Part shown: one piece after another, positions 48,701-62,869 of the stretch
How the letters are laid out: every line of letters starts with the position of its first letter
How positions within the stretch are numbered: position 1 is the first letter of the stretch
From: Strix aluco
Lineage: Eukaryota > Chordata > Aves > Strigiformes > Strigidae
NCBI RefSeq assembly: GCF_031877795.1
Contig: NC_133948.1
Coordinates: forward strand, 9,036,948 to 9,100,947
Direction of reading: 5' to 3'
DNA length: 64,000 nucleotides
Translations under genes and position numbers: made by a program
Notes under the pieces: generated by a model
Seen by the model: the letters and a program-made list of their open reading frames with translations, nothing else
What the model was told of the DNA's origin: nothing
Database searches by the model: none

Positions 48701-51700
48701 AACATGAAAGTTTTTGTCACAATTACTTCTTAATACTGATGAAATATAAGCAATGTCCTTCTGCACCCCTGCTCTGCTTCAAGGTAGCTCCAAGTCATTC
48801 AACAAAAATACAGACAGAAAGAAGAAAAAAAAATAATGAGGCAGTAAAGCTCCACAGGGTGTGGTTATCACTAAGTGATCACTCCCCTGGGCACTGAGTT
48901 CTAATCTTCTAACAGGGTGAATGTTTTACAAACAAGGACATTGAGTTGTTTTATGAATAATGTGTGCATGTATTTTTTATACAGGGAGAAAATATGAAAT
49001 TGGCAGCTTGAAATGCTGAACAGTAGTTTCAATTGAGTAGTATGGTTCACAGATTAATCATCATCTCTTCAGAATTCATGAGCTAATCAGAAAACTTTCT
49101 GTTCTGAAACCTAAAAACAAGCAAACACCAAACCCCAACTATAAAGCCCAAACATTTTTGTACATATACCACAGAGCATCAAATAAAATGGTGAAAAAAA
49201 TTAGTGCCAGATACTGACAGCATAGAAAATCTGCTTTAAAGCACTACTGATTTTGTTGTCAGTGTCTAAACATTTCTTTGGTGGTGTCCTTATTTTTTGA
49301 GCCAGGCAGAAGCTGAGACCAGAGAGAAGAGAGAAAATAAAGTTTTTCAGAAGCTTTTTTCCCTTCTCTTGACATTGGACTGTCCATCTCATTAGACTTG
49401 CAAATGACTCAGGATCTACGCAGAAATATTTCAAAGGTGGTAGTACAGAACTCCTTAGAGAAGTACCTGGACACCTCATTTTCAGGAGGAAGTCAGAAGG
49501 AGCAAGACAGATGTATTCCGCAGAAGGTGGTATTAGGACAGACGATGCATGAGGAGAAATGTAAGTGAGCTTATAAAGCAATCATGACAACTTGCCCATC
49601 TACATTCTTTCCATGAGAGCAGTCTGTCCCTATCTCACTTCCACTGGAAAGGCTCCTAAATCTAATCTATGGAGAGCAATCAAATTCCTCCCACATAGCC
49701 TTGTCTTGATAACCACACTGAACAAGACAGCCCATGTTTCTAAAACCTGGTCACACTGTTCAGGTGTTTTAATCTTCTGAGGCCCTGCACTATCAACAGT
49801 TCAGTTAACTCTTCTCCCAAACACCTTTTCTTCAGTTTGCTTTTTTTATGTCATCCATGATGTTGCTACATAACTAACCAGCTGTAGATTTCTATATTAA
49901 AAAAGAAAAAAAAAGTCTCTATATATTTATGTATATAAACACTTTTTAGCATGCATTTTATATATTTGTGTATCTATTCTACTCCCCACACACACATTCC
50001 AACCCCATTGTTTTGGGGATCTGCAGTTTGAACTGGGACTCAGTCCTATACATCATCACATTAAGGATAAAACTTATTATTAACCAAACTTCACTCTCCA
50101 GATCAGAACACGAAGAATACATTCTAGTACATAATCTGTTTTCAATACATTACCAAATTAGTCAGTGCAGGTGATGGTATAGTTAGTTTACTACATTTTC
50201 CCCGGAGGGACTGAAAACTACCTGTCACAGAGGAGAGCAGAAAAGCTTACATGAAAGGCCTTTTTCTGCAGCTCCCTCCAGCTGACTTGTTTTATAAAGG
50301 ACAATTAATCTATTCCTCATGGTGAAAGTGATTCAGTTCTATTACACAGGGATCTTACTGCATATAAACAATATGGGCTCTAACTGACAACCTGTCAGAG
50401 ATGCTAAACTTGCTGGGAGAGTGACAAGAAGCTGCCACTTAAATTTCTCCTTCAGGGCAGTCTGTATTACACACTTGGCAGTATGGAACACAAGCGAGAT
50501 ACTGCCACAACAGCCCTAACACAAGTTGGTGATACCCATGAAAGTCTGAGCAACTGTTGCAGCTAGATTTGTTGGACATAAACACGGGTTTTGCCAAGAC
50601 AGAAATGCTGTCCTGATCATCAACAAAAGCAGCTCACTATTACTACAGCTATTATCACAAAGGGATAAAGGATAAAGAAGAAAAACTGCTCTGAATCTTA
50701 GACAGACATTTTCTTAGAGACCAGTCCAGCTTCTGATAACCTTGTTCCTCTCTAATCAGACCTACTGATAGTCAAAATTGGAGGAATAGCAACACTGCCT
50801 TCTTAGAAGCTAATTTTGCAGCCACACAAAACTCCAAGTAGACACTGTTTGCCATATGCCATACATTCAACGTAAAAGTACATTTAGCATAATGGGGTAA
50901 GTATTCATGACTCATACTCAGCAGGTACAGCAAGATGATAAACTGAAAAGATTAGAAAACTAAAAGTATTAAGTATTTTTTTTCCAGTACAGAATTCTTA
51001 TTAAAAAAAGAAATGAATAGTGTTTAAATTGACATCATCAGATGCCACAGAGCAAACAGATTACACTAAAAGTGTCAAAACACAAAGCTGTGGAAATAAA
51101 TGATGTTTTACAACCCCTATAGTGGTTTCCAACTCTCCTTCTCACATCACTGCACCTGTATCATCTAGCATACTGTCATCATAATAATACAGACAGAAGA
51201 CAAACATTTCTTTTCCTGAAATGTGTACCTGAGGACTCAAACATTGTAAATCTCTCTCTAAATTTGCTGCTTACAGTCAGCAATATCATGTGCTCAGATA
51301 TACCCCTCCCCAACAGTGCTTCATTTACACTTTGAATGTGCATTTCCTCTCCATTTCACACCACTAACAGAGCCAGTCTTTATCTGTTACACAACAGAAG
51401 ATGATGTTAACAATAGTCTTCAGTCTTTGAACAGGAGCATGGCCCAACAGAATAACATCAACTACAATAACATTTTCTATTTACATAGAAAAGTAGCTTC
51501 CATTTATATACTACATTTCTCTCAGGAGTACTTCTAATTTCCTAAAATGACAAGTTTACATATCTTACAGAAATTGCTGCATCATTAGCTTGCCAAGAAT
51601 TTAATTTCATCAGAGTATCCAAGGCTAAGGACATGTCAAAACGGGGAAGTTAATCAACACATACAGCTTTCAAAGTGATACTCAGCAAGGAATTATGACC

Positions 51701-54700
51701 TGCATCACCACAGAAAGACTATCCAATCGAGCACACAATTCCCTATCAGCCTAGCATGGAGGAATAAACAAACAAAAACACCACAAGAATGATTTCCTTA
51801 ACAAATAATGTCAATCAAATCTATTTTCATATCATTATACTAGCAGCCATTATGACTATTCTATTTACCTAAATTAGAAGAAACTCAAACTTACTCCCTG
51901 CTTGCTAGGTCACACCTTGAATATCATGTTTGCTTGAAAACATAGTAATGCTATTTCTTCTATTATCTTTTTAATTACAGATAGCCTTTCAGTTTATGAA
52001 AGCTAGCCAGGCAGCAACATGCAGCAGAGAGCACAAAAAGTCAAATCCTCTGACCATGGTAAAAATTAATTTAAGCAACAGAAAAATTTTGGGAAGTCTC
52101 TGGTAGGATAAAGAACTTTGTAAACTAGAGAGTAAAAATAACAAAAGCAGCAAACCCTGTAATTGCTTAGCGTGCTCCTGGAATAACTATATGCTTATTT
52201 CCAAGTGGGCACACCAAGCAGAAACACATTCCTTATCTTCACAGGTGGCACTCATCTGCCTTTCCGTATTCATCCTTTCAGACTTCAATCACCTATATGA
52301 GTCTCATTTCACTTTCCCATCATATCATAGCAAATTAAAAAATGAAAACTAATAGCCTGGCAGAACTTGAAATAAAGGCCTTTCTTAAAAAACCCCAAAC
52401 AAACCATGACAAAACACTTGCAGGAAAGTCAGAGAGTAAGGAAGAAATTACTAGTAGTCTGAATCACGAGCAGAAGGTGGTCTAATACAGAAAGTGGAAA
52501 ATGTAAACACAAGGCCAGTTACCGACAGGGTGCTAGAAAATATTTTCACTGAAAACAGTAAGCACTATAACCTTCTGCTTTAAGTGTACGTGGTTTCCCA
52601 GAAGCATGCAGAAAAGCTGAGTGGGAGAAGGCCCTGAACCATCAGGTTGTCTAATAAGATTAATGCTTCTTCAGAAAACGTGCCAAAGCAGTAGTGTGTT
52701 CTTGGCTTATGGTCATGAAGTATGCATCTAACTGAGAACTGATACGTAGCCTGGAGACAACTTAGTCCTGGATTTCCATTCTTCTGAATCAGGCATAACG
52801 CAAAGAAAAATCAGCATATACACTTGTGCACACACACACATGCACATGCAGTAGAAAGGACCATGCCAAGCACACTATCATCAAATATCCAAGGTCCTTC
52901 CTTCAGCTACAGAACTTGGAAGTTAACATATTTATGTGCTGAGTTTTTTAATGTTTCAAAGATTAATGCTACAGCCAGTCTGACAGGAATAATACCTTGA
53001 CAGTTTTCATCTGTTCTAATCCTGCCACAGAATGCCACCTCTCAAAGGGAAAAAAAAAAAAAAATTCTGAGAAATTACAGAGCCAGGGCTTTGTTTTCTC
53101 CAAAACAAGCACCACATAGCCTTCAGGGTAAAGACTGACTATGACCTATTAGGGAAAAAGTCACAAGAAATTCTGTGGGAAGCAATGGTTAGAATACAGG
53201 ATAGCCCTCCAGTGTTTGAAAGATGAAAAATTAACAAAGGAAATTATGACTAGAGTAACATTAGGACCTTACATGCCAATCAGCAAAGAAGAAGAGCTCT
53301 AGCTTTAGTTTGTGACAGGTTTCTGTACTGTTACACTTCTGTGCTAAGAAATATATGTACGTCACTGCTATTATCTTTCTCCCTTTGACATCTGAACTGT
53401 GATGCTTTGTAGACTTACTTCAAGTCAGCTGCTAATAAATTAAATCCATTGTAAAGATGTCCTTCTACTGAAACTTTCTTCAAATAAGAGTAGCTGTCCA
53501 GATCTGCAGTCAAGAAGTTTGTTACAAGAGCACCTAAGAAAGAGAAGTACATAGAGCAACTCGTATGTGTGAACTCACTATTCTGACAGGCTTGGTACAA
53601 CAAACAGTAAGGCACAAGATTCCTGTTACCAACAGGGTATAACAGTGGGGGGGGGGGGGAACCAAACCAAACTGAAACAACCAACCAGCTTCAAAGTCTA
53701 CAGCATTGTATGATGTTTACGTTAAGAGCTTGACTTTTACTCTGAAGAACTCAGTTAAAAGCTCTTGGTCAAAATTTCTACAGAATCCATATTTACTAAC
53801 TATTCTATACAGATGTGCCTTTCCTCTCCTCCCACCTTGCCAAACTCATTATTGTCTTGCTTCATTGCCCTGATACGACCCTAAAATGAAATACAAATTA
53901 CATGGTTCATTTGTTTCTTTGTTTAACATGTTTTGCCACTGCAATATATTCTCAGTGCAGTACCATATGACAAACAGACCTACTTTAAAAAAAAAAACCA
54001 CCACAGATGCGCTCTTTTGGAATAGCTTTTTTCCTATTATTTCTGCTCCTCTGATTTATCAATGTGTAGGGGAAAAGGGACTACAGTTGTCTTTTAGGCT
54101 AACCTCCAGCATAATCCCAAATTGCATTGTTTCCCTGACTTAGGTGTTTGAACAAGAACATCCACATTAAAAAAAATATACTGTAATGTAAATCTAGCTC
54201 AATGCTTGTCTAGTTGTTCTGACTGTTAATTAGAATTACTTTCAAGACAAGACAGTTGGTGCTGCATGTCTTGTCTGAATATAATTTCAGGCTCTAGGCA
54301 TTACACCTTGTTTTACTTTTGCCTGCTTGATTAGAATATCATTATCCAAGTCAAGTTCTCCACACAAGTACTCAAACTCATCAGTTCACAAATTCTGTTT
54401 ACAGCACACAACCATTTTATTTGTCCATAAAATGGTGTTTACAAAATTAATACTGTAATCATCACTATTTTACTGGGACACCAGGGCTTGTTTGTCCATT
54501 TTCTTCTTTTTCTATTTCTACTTCTTCATACCTCTTCCTTTTGCATTTTTATCAATCATTGGCTGCATATAGTTTGTCAGGGCTGCCATCTTGCCTTTCT
54601 TACTGATTCCCAGCCATGTGCCACCTTCTTTTCCTTCCTCCATATCCAGACCTAATGGAATAAGTAAGAGTTAGGCTATTGCATTCATTTTAAAAAAAAA

Positions 54701-57700
54701 ATCTCAAGCTTAAATCAGAATTTCTTAATGCAAATTCTGAGTTTTGGTCAGGCTGGATAAAATGCAGTAGGTACAAGACTATCTTTCTGGACAAGTGAGG
54801 TAAGCCTGCTTAAATTACCTGCCCTCCAATTCTGCACTTTCAAATATCTTCCAAGCTACTGCAATAATAGACAAGAGATAATGAGAAAATTAAGTGTAAA
54901 AGCAAAGTTATAAGCTTCACCTATATGCTAAAATACATACAAAACCTTAAGTAGGCTCAGAATGTGTGTTAGCTCAAAAGCAAATCTCAGAAGATTAATG
55001 TTATTTGCAAGTTCAAATTCACAAGCAACCAAAAAAATTTAGAGTAAGCTAGGTAACTGATAAAAAATCTTGGACCCTGGTAGCAGTAATTTACATTGAG
55101 GAGGGAGACCCACAGAAGTGAAGCCCACAACCAAACCACTTGAAAGAGAGTACAAGTTAAAAAAAAAACCCTCTACCTATTTGTAATGAGCTCATGTTAA
55201 CCAGCAAGCATTTAATGGAAAACCAAGAACTAGTTCAACATAACATGCATACTGTTAGAAACTTTTTAGTTCTGAATCATGATGTCATAAATAACTTTCA
55301 TTAGAAGATTAAAAGAACAGATTTTGGATTCTTATTCAGAAACTCCTTTCTTTCTTCAGTATCCCAAACTTCAATATAAAGTTTAGCCATATCACATCTT
55401 TAACCAACACTTTTACTACTGTCCTCTATCTTAACTGAAAAGCACACAAAAGAATATACAGCTTTGTTGACCAATGCCCAGCGATTAACATATAGCAATT
55501 CCTCTTCTCCAAAATTGCTGTAAGTGAAAAATATTTTTTCATTTTAAGTCACACAAAGAATAAATTTGATTTATTTTGGTTCAACCTGCTGCTTTGGTTT
55601 GAGAAAATATTATTAACTCAAAGGCATATATTCATGAGATCTCCATAGATATACCCCCTGGATGGAGAATATACCAGTTCCTTATGCCAAATACAGACAG
55701 AGCTGATAAGGGTATAAAAGACAAAAATTCAGGGCCCTTCAGTTTTCAGGATAGCTTTTTGCTCACTTGTTTTAAACTGCTACATAGCAGGGGAAGCAGC
55801 ATCCAGAATGTCTGGCACAAAACAGAAACATCAGCCAGAACTTCAGAAGCAAGGGAGTTGTAGCACAGTGGGAGTAATTCATCCTCACAGGCCTCCTTGC
55901 CAATGACAATAACACACAGCATCAACAAAGAGTATTTGCAAAGTCAAAATCTTGCATTTAAACAATGTTTTGTTTTCCAGAGCTTCACTCTGTTTCTGAG
56001 AAAATGCAGAAGTATTGATTATACTTAAAAATTACTACAGATAGATTCCCTACAAAGGAGAACCAGATGAGGGACTGTACTATCAGTTTAGCAAAATGTA
56101 GACACGAAAGCTAATAAACTGATGGATCAATAACTAAAATTATTCTGTAGCCTATAAATTATTAACCAATAAGAAAGAGAAAGTTTTCACTTTCTTGAGG
56201 CTTGGTTTAATGATTTCAAGTCACTATTACAGACAATGAGTCTGTAGAATAACTAATTCCACCTATTTTAAGAATTATTTCAGTGTGTCTGACAAAGCTA
56301 AAGTAATTGTTCATGACAGACAAATTAATCTGCACTGCTCAGACTGAAATCAGTTAGAGAATGTAAAACTGGGAAAGGAAAAACCAACAAGATATTAAAA
56401 CACAAATAAGATAATAGCACAACCTCATCTTTCCAATTTCTGACATGTTTTCTCCAGAAGTATAGGGAAGAAGCATATTTCTGATTAGAAATACAGCACC
56501 ACCACCCGAGTACCAAAAAATCCAGGCCATAATTCCTTTATAAATCATATGAAAACCACTCAAAACCAGAAGACATACATACCACTAAGGATCTCATTGC
56601 CGCTGTCCCAAAAATCTGCTGATTTGGATGGTCTGTGGTAAAATTCATCTCTATTAGCTGCTAGAATAAGCCTGTAGAACACAAGAGGAAAAAGATACCA
56701 TTACTCACAAATAGGAACTTCACAGTACAGGCAGGAACAGAATCCAATTCTTGCCACAGCATAAGCTCATTTTAAGTATGAAACCATCCTTTATCCTCCA
56801 ATCTCACCTTTATCGCTCAGTGTAAAGGCCGAATGACATCTGACAGCAGCCTTCTCTCTCATTGTCTTGAGACATTCAGCAAATCTATCTTGTGTGAATG
56901 AGGCAGCTATTATTTTCAAAGAATAATATAACGCAAGAGATTGAATTAAGATCGCATAAGCAATCTTAAGATTCCTCAGCATGTGAAGTCACAGATTAAT
57001 TAAAGAAAATTTAAAGGTAACCCACGGATTTATAGATAACTTATAAAAAAAAATCTGAGAGTATGTTTTTACTGGATCATTACTTAGGATCATGTAGTCA
57101 CAGTATTTTTCAATCTAACTTTAACACCTGAAGTTCTATTTATGTGGTTCGAAGATAGAAGCCAGATCCTTTTATAAGTACCCAGAGCACAGATAAATCT
57201 GTGATAGTCTCAAAGGTCCAGCCTCATTGAAATTTGTTTTGAAGAAATGACAACATGCTCAAGGAGGCAGAAAAGTATAGGGAAGAGGCACGGGTTTTTG
57301 TAACAATCAAAGGGTATTTTGGTGGCCCTCTGTTTTTTGTAGTTTTGTGAGGAGTTTTTTTTGCACATGTAGTTGCTTGCATAATCCAAGTTCTACCAGA
57401 ACAGTAGGACAAAATAGTTGAATTGTTAATGAGTCAGCCCTTGCAGCAAAGCAACTACAAGTAGCCCTGGAGGCTACACAATCAGGAGGTAGGAAGAAGT
57501 TATAAAAAATAATACACAACTGAAAAATGCTGCTGGATGAAATCCATTATTTATATTTAGAAATAAACACATCACTGCACAAGACCAACTACCATCCTGA
57601 CCAAAAGCGTGTGGCAGCTCTTCATGTGCCATCTAAATTTAGAAAACATGCGCTTTGTACTTTGGTAATTACCTCTGTGATAATTATCATACATGATATC

Positions 57701-60700
57701 TGCAGACTTGAAAGACCAAGTTCAACATGATATTTAAGAAGCAGCGGCCATACAGGATAAGACAGGTTTTCCTCAAATGTTCCAGGCTTGGCAGCAATGC
57801 AGATCAGTCAAATTCAATGATAACACCAGTTCAAGCCAGTCAGGCAGTGAATGTAAAGCAGGTAAGATTTAAAGAGTCAGTGCAGGCAGACAGCTTCAGA
57901 GGAGTTTAGAAGAGTCTCAGTTCTTGGCCTTTGAAAAGCAAAAACTGTTTCTCTGTCCATTTCATCCATCAGAAGTTATTAACACAAAACAACTTACAGA
58001 TCATACAAATATCTTCCTGAATGCATGCTACAGTCATTTTGTTAGCAGTGTTAGTACTGGCACACTAGAGAGAAAAGTCTAGGCTAATCTGACTGTGCCC
58101 ATCCATCTTCTGAAAGTGAGAAAGTTAACATTTTCTGATATTCAAAAGCAATGGAAAACAGCATCAGAAACTAAATTTAATCACTTACTGCAACATCAAA
58201 TAGATGCAGGATATCTATAAATAAAAGCTTGTGTTAGAAGTGTTACTGGGCTTCTGTGCTAAGAATCAGCAGACACTGCCATTTTCAAACCTGCAGATAA
58301 GCTTTTATTTGATGCTGGTTTTCCACCAGTCTTTTTTCAATCATTACTTTGGAATTTAAACAAACAAACAAACACGTTTTTCATTGTAGGCCATCCTCAC
58401 CTGAATAGCAGGTCATGGATTTGGCTGATCCAAGGAAAGGGCAAAAAGACAACTGTAACTCTAGGCAAGCCATATGCTGGAGACTCGGGGCAACTGATGA
58501 CTGCAGACACACCTGTGCACAACTCCACCACACTATGCCATGATCCAAAAAAGCTAGAGCTTCCGAAGTCCTGCTCATTATTACCCATAACATGACTTGC
58601 CTTTATTTCAATTGCAAGACTGTGAGCGTTCCCCATTCTCTCCAGCTACATTGCTTAATATTTGATTTTAATGAAATGCCATCTCTCAGAAACCTGCAGA
58701 TTTTCTTAACCAGTTTCCTAGAACCTCAGTGTCTTTTTCACTGTCAGTTCCTCCTACCAGCCACATGTCAATTATATTTACACAGCAGAAGCCAAGTTTG
58801 CTACTGTAAACTGAGGTTAGACCATACAATTTTCATTCTAATTTTTAAAGCCACAATACACAAGAATCAATTGCAATGAAATCTCATTATTTTACTCAGC
58901 ACTGAAATGTACTGATGTTTTCTGCATGTTTCTGGACTTCCATGCAAATTCATCTCTTCATTAATACAATGTTTTAAAACATGATCATGAAGTGCCAGTT
59001 GCACATTAGAAATATTACAGAATTATAATCAGCTATAGAGAAAATAAAAGAGACTAACACTTCAATGGCATCCTTCCTGTAGGGAAGATGCTTAGTATTT
59101 TGCCCAACAAAGATGGCATCTGTTGGAAAGCACAGCGTATGTACATTTTCATCTTTCCAATGCCAAACACTCATAATATTGTTCCTTTCAGACTTGTATT
59201 ATTTCTCCTCCTCTAGCTGATTCTAGTCTTTGACCTATAGGCTTCCAGCTGGTTTAACAAATTTCAGTCATCTTGCTTGCATATCCTTCATTTACAGCAT
59301 GCATCCTCCTTTTACAGATTTTTATTTAAATAAACTTCTCTACTGTTAAAAAAAGTTTAGTTGAAGTGCATTTCTCATTTCCTGAAGCTCCAGTTATGTT
59401 TTACCTTCAATAACTCTTGACATGAAACTACAGTTTGTTTATCATATCTTAAATACTAAAAATAAGCAAAGTCTTTCTGGTGTGATTAAATATTCCCCAT
59501 CTCAACTTTAATACACAGACTCCTAAACTTAGCACAAGGCTAGTATACAGGATCGCTATAATAAAAACATCTTCATCTTGTCTTTTATGAAACATAATCA
59601 TACTGAAAATGAGCAATATTAAGTGACCCTCATCTTCTAATAGATTGCAAAAAGCCTATTCAGCTATTTTTATAGCTGAAATAATTCAACTGTATTAGGA
59701 TTTACATATTAAGATTTATTTTAATGTTGAGGCAGAGAGATGAAAACATGAGAAATCATTCCATTAAAGCAATTTCCTACAATGTAATTCAGTTCCATAA
59801 AAAAAGACTCTGTGATTATAGCTTTGAAGCTTGAAACATGTATTTATTTGTAAGATGCACACAGTATAGTTCAGAAAGCTGTAAAGCCAGCATGTTACCT
59901 TTGACAATAATAATGGACTACAGTAAAGCGTTTGCTACACGGCACTAAACTTAACTACAAATAGGCCTGTAGAGAGAACACAGAGGGAAAAGGGTAGAAC
60001 AGCAAGTTGCAAGGGTACGGGAATATAGATTCATTAATGGATCACTAAGGTGAACTGTAAGCTTTTTACTTAATTAGGTGCTTATGAAAATTGGCCAATG
60101 TACTGCTCTAGAAACCAAAGTCTACCTGGATGGAAAAATCTCTTAAGTGTTATGAAGAACATGTTTTAACTTGAGAAAGTTTACTGGCTACAAGAAAATG
60201 GCCAATGATAGGCAGTTTGTCTTTTCAACTTTTAATGCCCATTTTATACTCTTTTAGTTAGAGATGCAAAGTAGAAGATAGTAAGAAATATAATTGTAGA
60301 TGCCTGTTTTAATGTGGACAGACAAATTACTATGTCTGCAGGTACAGGAATCCTCTTCCGGTTAGGAAAACTGCTTCAAGAACACACCATGAAATAAACA
60401 GAGCCATAGCACAGTGTAACACACACGAGTTGTCAGAGAAATTACATTTAGCAAGAGACTACTATAGAGAGGTCTAACTTGGTCTAATGGTTATAATACT
60501 GTTCAGAGAATTAGGAGGGCTGGGTACCATTCCCAACTGATACTCAGACCTGTATCCTTCAGAAAGCTGATGCAAAGGTAAAAAAACCCTTAGGAACAAT
60601 TTAAGAAGAAAGAACTTCAACATTCTTCTGAATAAAGAAAAGCAAAAAAATTTAGTTATGGTGTGTTAAAGGAAAAAAAGAAAGGGGGGGACTAAAGTTA

Positions 60701-62803
60701 TGCATCTGATATTAAAAATATGACACCAAGAACACTATGGTCTGGCACTAATCACCAAAACAGATGGTTCAGAGTAATTTCTCTCAGAGGTATAGAGCAA
60801 GACATCACTTAACAAAAGGTACCAAGAAAGTTAAATACAATTAAATATTCCTGAATTTGGGCCAAAACATCTCAAAAGTGTTTTCCTATTTTGACACTGA
60901 TAGGAAGTTATTTTCTACTATAAATCAATAATTTCAGTCTTGATGCAATTTTTTATAGCAAGCTAAGTATTACTTTTAAATATTGATCATGGCAGAAAGT
61001 TTGCTTGGCAAGCAACTACAGTTTACATCCAAAGGATTTTCCCAAGAGGCATCAAATTGATGAATCTGTCTTTTGCTAACTAGCAACACAAAGAAAGTCA
61101 GACCAAATAAATGGATATATTAATTCAGCACCAGTCACATCAAACAAAACCCCTTTTTAGACAGATTCCAGATGAAGAAAGGAATGCACTCTGTGGGCTA
61201 TTGAAGTTTTGGTTCTTACTTCCTTTCTTTCTATAGAATGGCATCTTCTTCTCAATATGAAGGGCAGAAAAACAAGTCATTGAAAGGCACAATGATTTAC
61301 TAAGCATACTAACTCTGATGGTTTCTGGATGAATACCAACACTTGCACCTCACAAAGCAATATTACATATACGGTATGTATAAATACAGAAAGCAATAGA
61401 ATTCTACAATAGTTGCCTGAAGTGCTATCTTTCTATTACATACTGAATATACTCAAAGATGCTAATGTTGTGTATGACCTTTTAAAACAAAGGGCTGTAA
61501 CAAGAGAGAAAATTATTACAGGAAGTTTAATGTTTGGGAAACTCACTGTATGACATCAACACATCCCGCAATACTTACCTCGAAGCATGGATGCTTATTT
61601 TGTCTTAAGCTTTTAGCTGAACATTTAATACACATGACTACTAGTCTATTACCTAAAATTTTAATTATTTTAAAAAATTAATTTTAATTACATAAAATTT
61701 TGATATGACTTAGCTGATTACCTAAAATGTTAATTGAAAGCAGATTTGGGGGAGGGGGAAGGCTAGGACACAAAGTTTCTTAGTCTCCAGTTCACAACAC
61801 TACTTGTTTTACATTGATACAGGAGTATAATCAGTTTGAAAGCAGTGAGATCTGATTTCCAGCATTTTCTGAAATTCTAAGTACTTAATTTTAGGACAAA
61901 CAGCAACTGGAAGTCTTTAAGTGCACCTTGTTCCAAAAGCAAACCAATAGGCATAATAACTGTGAAGGTACCTTGACCTCATCTATCCATACTTTAAAAA
62001 GCAACCACGCCTATTCACAGGCAAGCCAGTTGGTCAAAAACCCAGTGGAAGAGAGCACAGTGGTAGCCATGATGTAACACGGAAGAGAGCAGTGAACAAG
62101 AACATCCTGTCCTTGGGAGGAAACAGGACAAAGTGGCACTTCAGAGTTAACCAGAAGCTGCATAAGCAGTTGAATTTCAGTATTAATACCTTTTGGATTC
62201 ATAGTGTATGGCTCTCTTGGTTTACAAGACTGGTCTAGGACATACTACCAGAGGAGAAATTAATACACAGAGTGGTTAATAACTGCAACAGTTCTGCTCT
62301 GTCTGCCCATTACTTTCCAGGCTAAATTCAAATTGTTGGTTTCAAACTAAAAGTCCTAAACATATCCACCCTACTGAAAGAAGGGTACAGCTACAGCTGT
62401 GATGCCCCAACAAACACAATTATCCCTAGTTTAAATGATAAAGTAGAAGTCAGGACTTTCAAACTTTGGATTAAAATATTTAAAGGATTTATCCTACACC
62501 ATATGATAGATCAGCAGCAAAAGGTCCATGATTACAAAGCCTGTCTTCTGAAATAGTCTAAAACCAAAGGGTTCTCAAAAGGTTACAGTAAGTCTTCCAA
62601 TGGGGAAAGTCATAAAGTTAAACATTATAAAAAGCATAATCGAACACATAATACTGACTTGAATTTGTAATTGAAATGTTGGCTACAAAAAGAAATTGTA
62701 TAAAAAAAATATAGAAACAAGTCTGTTTGAACTAGAACCATCTTTACCTGTATGCATTTTTCGAAACTGGTCGGGGGTCAAATTTGAATAGAAGGATGCA
62801 CAT
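36650..62803 (-). CDS. TANGO2: TANGO2, NRDE-domain heme/secretory homeostasis protein (8 coding exons)
   Basis: Transport and Golgi organisation 2 homologue, loss of which causes a metabolic and rhabdomyolysis disorder in people; related proteins (HRG-9) have been linked to moving heme out of storage sites, and mitochondria and cytosol are the reported locations. Coding exons on the - strand: 62803-62748, 56671-56583, 54651-54532, 53533-53419, 43772-43702, 41608-41455, 38657-38553, 36770-36650. All are GT-AG and in phase: 831 bases, 276 residues plus stop, the same length as human. It starts [19 protein letters not shown] with Cys2, has the family [13 protein letters not shown] motif at about residues 24-36, EGGTWLGIS at about 57-65, and ends YEFKLHT. 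Same strand as DGCR8, with its 3' end facing the DGCR8 promoter. Confidence 0.96.
38553..38657 (-). CDS. TANGO2: TANGO2 coding exon 7
   Basis: Acceptor TTTTCAG|TCAATT, donor AG|GTAAAA. Encodes [20 protein letters not shown] and [14 protein letters not shown]. Confidence 0.94.
41455..41608 (-). CDS. TANGO2: TANGO2 coding exon 6
   Basis: Acceptor TGTATAG|GAATAT, donor CC|GTAAGA. Encodes [20 protein letters not shown] through LLTVMNNQE. Confidence 0.94.
43702..43772 (-). CDS. TANGO2: TANGO2 coding exon 5
   Basis: Acceptor TTTTCAG|TACCAC, donor G|GTAGGT. Encodes [20 protein letters not shown] and LNP. Confidence 0.93.
43773..53418 (-). other. TANGO2 intron between coding exons 4 and 5
   Basis: 9.6 kb, the longest intron seen. 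AT-rich with no transposon recognised. Open frames at 45767-46033 (-) and 49201-49581 (-) are unassigned. AT repeats occur near 49916-49980. Confidence 0.65.
53419..53533 (-). CDS. TANGO2: TANGO2 coding exon 4
   Basis: Acceptor TTCTTAG|GTGCTC, donor AA|GTAAGT. Encodes [19 protein letters not shown] and [18 protein letters not shown]. Confidence 0.94.
53647..53659 (+). repeat. G13 homopolymer
   Basis: Thirteen consecutive G on + (C13 in the TANGO2 pre-mRNA), followed by an AACCAAACC-type stretch. Confidence 0.95.
54532..54651 (-). CDS. TANGO2: TANGO2 coding exon 3
   Basis: Acceptor CCATTAG|GTCTGG, donor G|GTATGA. Encodes [20 protein letters not shown] and [19 protein letters not shown]. Confidence 0.94.
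56583..56671 (-). CDS. TANGO2: TANGO2 coding exon 2 (NRDE motif)
   Basis: Acceptor CTACAG|GCTTAT, donor G|GTATGT. Encodes [20 protein letters not shown] and [10 protein letters not shown], including the family-defining NRDE. Confidence 0.94.
56672..62747 (-). other. TANGO2 intron after the first coding exon
   Basis: 6.1 kb, AT-rich, with a self-complementary AATTTTAATT-rich patch at about 61650-61740. No miRNA hairpin or exon recognised. Confidence 0.65.
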
Positions 62804-62869
62804 TGAAGAACTGATGTTTAAAGCTTGCTTCTTCCACAAAGGCTCAGTGCAAGGTCATCCTGTAATAGC
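62748..62869 (-). CDS. TANGO2: TANGO2 first coding exon
   Basis: Acceptor TTTGTAG|GCTATT at 62870/62869; ATG at 62803-62801; donor AG|GTAAAG at 62748/62747. The coding part is 56 bases ([18 protein letters not shown] plus part of Arg); the rest is 5' UTR. An alternative acceptor, ATTACAG, lies eight bases into the UTR. Confidence 0.9.

Larger units (their letters stand above)
53534..56582 (-). other. TANGO2 introns between coding exons 2 and 4
   Basis: Introns 53534-54531 and 54652-56582. The first contains a G13 run at 53647-53659. Nothing else supported. Confidence 0.7.

Noticed and set aside
49201..49581. 126-codon open frame on - in a TANGO2 intron
   Set aside because: No recognisable domain, no clear splice sites; a length expected by chance in this much sequence.
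57307..57519. Frame on - starting MCIIFYNF, resembling the TANGO2 N-terminus
   Set aside because: Similarity stops after a few residues; there is no [12 protein letters not shown] and no matching donor. The true start exon is at 62748-62869.
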